Below are positions 58,393 to 64,000 of a stretch of 64,000 bases of DNA, piece after piece (positions within the stretch are counted from its first letter, which is position 1; the number at the start of each line of letters is the position of its first letter). The notes beneath the pieces were generated by a model, which did no database searches, had not been told where the DNA came from, and saw nothing but the letters and a program-made list of their open reading frames with translations. The translations under genes and the position numbers were made by a program. The stretch is from Carettochelys insculpta (taxonomy: Eukaryota; Chordata; Testudines; Carettochelyidae): assembly GCF_033958435.1 (NCBI RefSeq), contig NC_134147.1, positions 47,672,001-47,736,000 of the forward strand, given 5' to 3'.

Positions 58393-60305
58393 GACAGTTG
58401 ACTAAGGAGGAGTATAAACATACGGCTGGAGAATGCCGGGCAGTAATCAGGAAAGCAAAAGCACAATTGGAACTGCAGCTGGCAAGGGATGTGAAGAGTA
58501 ACAAGAAGGGTTTCTACAGGCATGTGAACAATAAACAGGTTATCAGAGAAGGAGTGGGGCCATTACTGGATGAGGCAGGTAACCTAGTGACACATGATGC
58601 AGGAAAAGCTGAAGTACTCAATGCTTTTTTGCCTCAGTCTTCACAGACAAAGTCAACTTCCCAATGACGGTCCTAGATGATGCAGTATGGGAAGGTGGTG
58701 GGCAGCCATCTGTGGGGAAGGAACAAGTTCTGAGCTATCTAGAAAAACTAGATGTGCACAAGTCCATGGGTCTGGATTTAATGCACCCGAGGGTACTAAG
58801 GGAATTGGCAGAGGTCATTGCTGAACCTTTGGCCATTGTCCTTGAAGACTCTTGGAGCTCGGGGGAGATACTCAATGACTGCAAGAAGGCAAACACAGTG
58901 CCCATCTTTAAAAAAGGAAAGAAGGATAATCCAGAGAACTATAGACCCCTCAGCCTTACCTCAATCCCTGGGAAAATAATGGAAGGAATCCTCAAGGAAT
59001 CCATTTTGAAGCACTTGGAAGAGGGGAAAGTGATCAAAAGTAGCCAACATGGATTCACCAAGGGCAAGTCCTGCCTCACCAATCTGATCAGCTTCTATGA
59101 TGATGTAACAAGCTCTGTGGACATGAGAAAGTCAGTGGATGTGATATACCTTGACTTCAGCAAGGCTTTTGATATGGTCTCCCACAACATTCTTGCCCAT
59201 AAGTTAAGGAAATATGGGTTGAATCCTTGGACTATAAGATGGCTAGAAAGCTGGCTTGATGGTCGGACCCAATGGGTAGTGGTCAATGGCTCAATATCTG
59301 GATGGCGGTCTGTTTCAAGCGGAGTGCTGCAAGGCTCAGTTCTGGGGCCGGTGTTATTCAACATCTTTATTAATGACCTGGATGAGGGACTGGGTTACAC
59401 CCTCAGCAAGTTTGCGGATGACACGAAACTAGGGGGAGAGGTAGATACATTGGAGGGTAGAGAGAGAATCCAGAGCGACCTGGATAAATTGGAGGACTGG
59501 GCCAAAAGAAATCGGATGCGGTTCAATAAGGAGAAGTGTAGAGTCCTGCACCTGGGGCGGAAGAATCCCAAGCATTGTTACAGGCTGCAGACTGACTGGC
59601 TCAGCAGCAGTACGATGGAAAGGACCTAGGGGTTATGGTGGATGAAAGGCTGGATATGAGTAAACAGTGTGCCCTTGTAGCCAAGAAAGCTAACGGCATA
59701 CTGGGGTGCATTAGGAGGAGCATTTCGAGCAGATCTAGAGAAGTAGTTATTCCTCTTTACTCGGCACTGGTGAGGCCACATCTGGAATATTGTGTCCAGT
59801 TTTGGGCCCCCCAGTATAAAAAGGATGTGGATTTGCTGGAGCAGGTTCAGCGAAGGGCAACAAAAATGATTAAGGGTCCGGAGCACAGGACCTATGAGGA
59901 TAGGCTGAGGGATTTGGGCTTGTTTAGTTTACAGAAGAGAAGACTTAGAGGTGATTTAATAGCAGCCTTCAACTTCCTGAAGGGGAGCTCTAAAGAGGAG
60001 GGTGAGAAACTGTTCTCAGTGGTGTCAGATGGCAGAACAAGGAGTAATGGTCAGAAGTTGAAGAGGGAAAGGTGTAGGTTAGATATTAGGAAAAACTTCT
60101 TCACCAGGCGGGTGGTGAAGCATTGGAATGCGTTGCCTAGAGAGGTGGTGGATTCTCCATCCCTTGAGGTTTTTAAGTCCCAGCTGGGCAAGGTCCTGGC
60201 TGGGATGACTTAGTAGGGGTTGATCCTGCTTGAAGCAGGGGGCTGGACTAGATGACCTCCTGAGGTCCCTTCCAGCCCTATGATTCTGTGCTTCTGTGAT
60301 TCTGC
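58393..60305 (+). mobile_element. CR1 LINE copy E, 5'-truncated, RT domain readable
   Basis: Starts inside ORF2 (KEEYKHTAGECRAVIRKAKA-like) and ends with the CR1 3' UTR (GATGACCTCCTGAGGTCCCTT) and a GATTCTG tail to about 60305. RT motifs are present: [30 protein letters not shown], motif [14 protein letters not shown], motif [15 protein letters not shown] and motif [11 protein letters not shown] with both Asp. The C-terminal part reads [18 protein letters not shown] then QRRATKMI. Two frameshifts, near 58630 and near 59610, split it into three frames. It lies inside Harbinger element 2 and is the least decayed CR1 in the window. Confidence 0.9.
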
Positions 60306-60478
60306 GATTCTGTAGACAGAAGGCCTGCCAGAATGTCCAGGCCCATCTTTTGTTGACAGATCTCTGTCGACGGGGGCGTTCTTCCTCTTGGGGAGAGAGT
60401 GTCAACAAAAATGCTGCATTCTGTCGACAGAACATGTTGGTAATCTGGACACTCCCCAGGTTTTGTTGACAAATAGCC

Positions 60479-62038
60479 TTCCTGTCAAGGAATGTGTGCT
60501 TTGCAGGTATCGGTCACTCAGCCATGTTTATACCTGGCTGAGGCATCAGCTTGTACTTTGCTTCTGAGCAAGTGACTTCAGTACTCCTATGCCTTATCTG
60601 GGAAACATACTGCAGTCGTGATTTCAGCTTGTGCTCATAATGGTACACATAAGGTAGCTAGGTGAATGTTGCAAGTTATGTTGCTTTGAATCACATTGCA
60701 CCAGGAATGCCCAGCACAAACACTATCATACTAGCATGTCGTAGGTTGTGGATATGCTGGTATATTCTGTGACAGTCGGGGAGACACTGCAACGCACGTT
60801 TCCTCTATGCAAACAGTGGTGGGCTGTCCTTTAGTGAACCAACTCGCTGGACAGCTGGAGAACTGACTGCGGGATTTGTTATGGGGTAGATGCTGTTGTC
60901 TTATAACAAATTACTTTTCCTTCAGATACAGACATTGAACACCGCAGACAGATCTCACCGTACTCATTCAATGCCAAACACCCCCTTTCACTGGGTAATT
61001 AGGGGGAAAAAATGGCCTTCGATAGCAAAAATTAGATTTGGAAATTCTCAGGCGGAGCCAGCTGACCACCTGTATTTGAGATCAAAGCCCTACATGTCAG
61101 TATGCAGTGGTTGCTAGGGAAACTGGTCTTTCAGAGAACATGCAGGATTCATTTGTGACCAAGATGAAAGGTTCTAATGGTAGCTACTGAAAATTCTAAA
61201 AAGTTCTGTAGACTACGGGTATACCTTCCCCATTGGAGCACAGGGCAATGTAGACCTGTGCTTCAAGAAAAAAAAATCTTATTTAAAAATTCTGCTTTTT
61301 TTGTTTTCCTGGCAAAAAGGCATTAGCCACCCCTGTGCTACTGGTACTGGAAAAAAATTGGCCTCCGGGATTTCTTGGATCCTGTTAGAAAATTCCAGCC
61401 ACAGTCAGTGGAACAGAATACAAGAAAATCTGTTGAGCGTGAATTGCTTGGCTCTAGGAGTCTTACAGACTGAGCTATTTCACTCTGATCTCCTACACAG
61501 AGCAGAACTCAGACCTTCGAGCAACAGTACTACACAGTACTACATAGTCACTGTTACATAGTCACAAATATTGTTAAAGTAAACTAAAATAAAAAATACC
61601 AGACAGCTGCATGTGCAAACCAATTACATTTTATACTTGCTTAAAAGAACAAATGTGATTTTAATTATAATAGATAAAAAAGAATTAATCTGATGAAATC
61701 ACATGTGAGCTGATTTGATAATAACATTTTGTTCAATTGGCAGCAAACTCCAGCTACGTTAAACACAAATGAAAAACACTAGCATATTCTGAAAACTAAT
61801 TAATACAACCAACTGGTAACAAAATGGTGCTCCATTCTCGACTGGAAATTAGTACTAATAAGTAACGCATTTGCTAACATCATCCCTAGAAAATTACACA
61901 TGAGTTATTTTAAAAGAGGAACAGTGCAGCATAAAGATAATTAAATGAAGTATTTCAAACAATACCATGCTACAGATGACAGAATTTAAACATGAGGGTT
62001 TGCTCTTTACATCCAATAGACTACATTTGATTGTTAAT
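60479..62038. other. No recognised feature (1.6 kb)
   Basis: AT-rich, with no domain-bearing frame or repeat boundary recognised. Confidence 0.35.
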
Positions 62039-62064
62039 ACACACACACACACACACACACACAC
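62039..62064. repeat. CA microsatellite
   Basis: Thirteen AC units in a row. Confidence 0.95.
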
Positions 62065-62137
62065 AGCCCTCACTCACTTCACCTCTGATGTCCTGATGGA
62101 ATGGACTGTTGTGCTGCTCTCTGAACAATTAATGCTG

Positions 62138-62482
62138 TCAGGAAATAACTATTCTTTCAGGATCAGAGCCATCTGCTATGGAAGTAAATACAGCAATTCC
62201 ACTTAGCACCTGGCCAACACCCCATATGTCATTGAAGACATTCCATTGGCCTGGTGTATCAAATTCTAAGTTCTTCAGAGCAGCAGTGATATCTTCCTTT
62301 ATGTTTAGAAAGTGCCTTGCAGAAATAAAGCATAAGCATTCCTTTTCAACACTAATATTGTAAAACTTTCTAAACCTTTCCAGAGACTCACATGTAAAAA
62401 TTCTACCAGTAGATCTAATTACCATTTTCAGATGGTTATGGACTATCAGGGCACATATTTGTCCTAGCTTGTTATGGCCTCA
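62138..62482 (-). pseudogene. Protein-like open frame, possible retrocopy or exon remnant
   Basis: On minus a frame of about 114 codons is open from a stop just beyond 62482 to the stop at 62138. It has a balanced composition unlike the chance frames nearby, with FRKFYNISVEKECLCFISAR, NIKEDITAALKN and FNDIWGVGQVLSGI. The DIWGVGQVL segment resembles the subdomain IX helix of protein kinases (DIWSLGxVL), and a preceding loop-like region would fit, but no upstream catalytic motifs are in reach. No trusted splice sites. I do not recognise the gene; it could be a terminal exon, a processed retrocopy fragment or chance. Confidence 0.35.
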
Positions 62483-63329
62483 GTCAATGGAATAATGGAA
62501 TAATCAATGACCTGTACTTTAGCATGAGACATACTAAATAATAAAGTGCATAATAGACAATCAGGTTTTTTACCAAAGAAAAGTTGAACAATTATAACGG
62601 TTGTCAGTTGTGAACTGCCTCCGATAAGTATGCAAACATTGACCCCAAGTGTTACAAAGAGAACATGGAAATTAAAATAATCTATCTTACTTGAGTCAAA
62701 GCTTGCTCAATAACAAGGATGGCATTTAACGAAAATTTTAGTCAGGCTCAGATTGCTTTTTGCAGTTAGATCAAAATTAAATTAAGTCAAAACTTAGAAT
62801 ATCCTGGTTTAATTACTCTTCACTAGTTTATAAATTATACATGAGCCCGGATGTTGCAAACTATAAGCAGAACATTTTATGTCAAGATTCTAGACAATGC
62901 CTAAAGGTTAGTTCACATTTATATGGCTTATAAAGAGGGTCTGGAAATGACTAATTATTGAAGTTTTCATATTAACAAATCACTTCATTTAGTAAATGTA
63001 TTCCCTCAGACTTTGTTAAAAGAAATGTTTCCTTCAGTGGATTATGCCACATTTGCAAAGCTAGATAAGATAATTAAAAGGGATCTTATGTCCTAACCAG
63101 CAATGATTCTATTGGCATAGACAATGAGGCTTGAAAATATTAACAGATGATCATCTTCAAGGACTAAACAAAACTTTACGAGACTATTGATGTGAACTCT
63201 GCTTCAGTTTTACCAGCCGTACTTCCTTTGATATTGAAGACAGAACCCTTGCTTACACTTCAGTACTTTCAGGAACCTCAAAATTCGCCTTTCACTAAGC
63301 AGCTGTTAGTTGAATCCAGGCAAATTCTA
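62483..63329. other. No recognised feature
   Basis: Strongly AT-rich; nothing recognised. Confidence 0.35.
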
Positions 63330-64000
63330 ATGAGAATAACTGCACAAGTTTTTAAAAAGGGTAACAAAAAGGACAGAGGGGATTAGCAACCAGCCTGCCT
63401 AACTCGGACATATGGAAAGATACTGGAACAACTTATTAAGCAATAACTTTTGTAAGTACCTAAAGAGCTAAAAGGGGTGTGAAGAATAGCCAGCATGGAC
63501 TTGTCAAGCACAGGTCATGCTAACCCAACCTGATTTCCTTCTTGGGCAGGGCTACTGGTAGAGTGGATAAGAGGATGGAGGTAGGTGGGGAGTAGGCACT
63601 GTGTGCTTTGATTGTAAGAAGGCTTTTGACATGCACCTGCATAACTTGCTCATAAGCCAGCTAGGGAAATATGGTCTACATGAAATTACTAGAAAGTGAA
63701 TGCAGAATTGGTTGACAGCTGGACCTCACAGAGTACGTGTCAATGGTGCAAGATCGAACAGGGATAGGGGAGGAAGCAGCCATGTCTCCTGAGGTCCCAT
63801 TGCAGTCTGTCCTGCATCTGGCACTATGCAGTATTTTCATTAATACCGTGTGAAATGGAGTAACAAATATGTTTATAAAATTTGCAGAAGACCCCCCAGC
63901 TGGGAGAGGTAGGAACTACTCTGGAGACCAGTATTAAAATTCAAAACAATCTGGACAAATTAAAGGTAGTCTGAATCAATAAGATGAAATTCAATATAAG
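63330..64000 (+). mobile_element. CR1-type LINE RT fragment F, decayed, runs off the window
   Basis: Plus-strand RT segments can be followed through stops and small indels: a FKKGNKKDRG-like start, a FDCKKAFD motif-A relic near 63615, LLISQLGKYGL, NWLTAGPHRVRVNG and a motif-C relic KFAE near 63880 where the FADD aspartates are changed. It continues beyond position 64000. Confidence 0.65.

Larger units (their letters stand above)
53902..60478 (+). mobile_element. Decayed Harbinger-type element 2 with nested insertions
   Basis: The left end begins GGCTATGTCTAGA. The right end near 60478 ends TTTTGTTGACAAATAGCC, consistent with a terminal repeat that lost about 17 bp. Both subterminal regions repeat a TTGTCGACAA or CTGTTGACAG core. 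Gene order equals element 1: transposase on plus near the left, Myb-like gene on minus near the right. A palindromic MITE (56610-57045) and a 5'-truncated CR1 (58393-60305) were inserted later. The 3-bp flanks TGT and TTC do not match, so the duplication has decayed or the right limit is off. Confidence 0.72.

Noticed and set aside
1..64000. CRISPR array, operons or other prokaryotic features
   Set aside because: Introns, LINEs, LTRs and SINE relics show vertebrate nuclear DNA; no regularly spaced short repeats with unique spacers were seen.

Overview
This window reads as reptile nuclear DNA, most probably a turtle, with a crocodilian as the main alternative. The grounds are several CR1 LINE copies of the type common in those genomes (including a 3' end with the CTCCTGAGGTCCCTTCCAGC and ATTCTG tail), a PIF/Harbinger transposon whose genes carry introns, endogenous retrovirus solo LTRs, MIR/CORE-type SINE relics and CA microsatellites. 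The species call is an inference from repeat families. No protein-coding host gene can be supported. The window looks intergenic or deep intronic and its readable structure is almost all transposable elements.

Layout: 1-4.7 kb is mostly unique or old repeat DNA. From 4.7 to 15.3 kb lies a three-level nest. A minus-strand CR1 (4683-4938 and 14584-15311) is split by a roughly 5 kb EN-RT LINE flanked by a 14-bp target duplication. That LINE has its 5' half inverted (endonuclease on minus, reverse transcriptase on plus), as expected from twin priming. The LINE is split in turn by a 4642-bp Harbinger element (4949-9590, duplication TCT) that carries an apparently intact spliced DDE transposase and a divergent Myb/SANT-like DNA-binding gene. 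A solo LTR sits inside the intron of the second gene.

15.3-53 kb holds scattered repeats: a palindromic repeat family with six pieces, a second CR1 (19.5-22.35 kb) interrupted by a 682-bp non-autonomous Harbinger relative and by another CR1, small hAT-type and Harbinger-type MITEs, three LTR-like units in the whole window, MIR relics, and a decayed Harbinger copy at 44.2-46.3 kb. The 34.4-41.5 and 46.7-52.5 kb stretches have no recognisable gene.

53.3-60.5 kb is a second nest. A different LINE fragment, also inverted inside, has a decayed Harbinger element (53902-60478) at its 3' end. That Harbinger contains a fully palindromic 436-bp MITE and a 5'-truncated CR1 with its RT domain largely readable. 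The last 3.5 kb is AT-rich, with one protein-like open frame at about 62.14-62.48 kb and a degraded CR1 running off the window end.

How the parts relate: the Harbinger families share the outer terminal sequence GGCTAYGTCTACACT but each fills its subterminal region with a different palindromic 6-mer core (TTCGAA, GTCGAC, TCCGGA). This suggests diversification of the binding sites read by the transposase and Myb-like protein. All alignments were done by eye; family names and junctions should be read with that limit.
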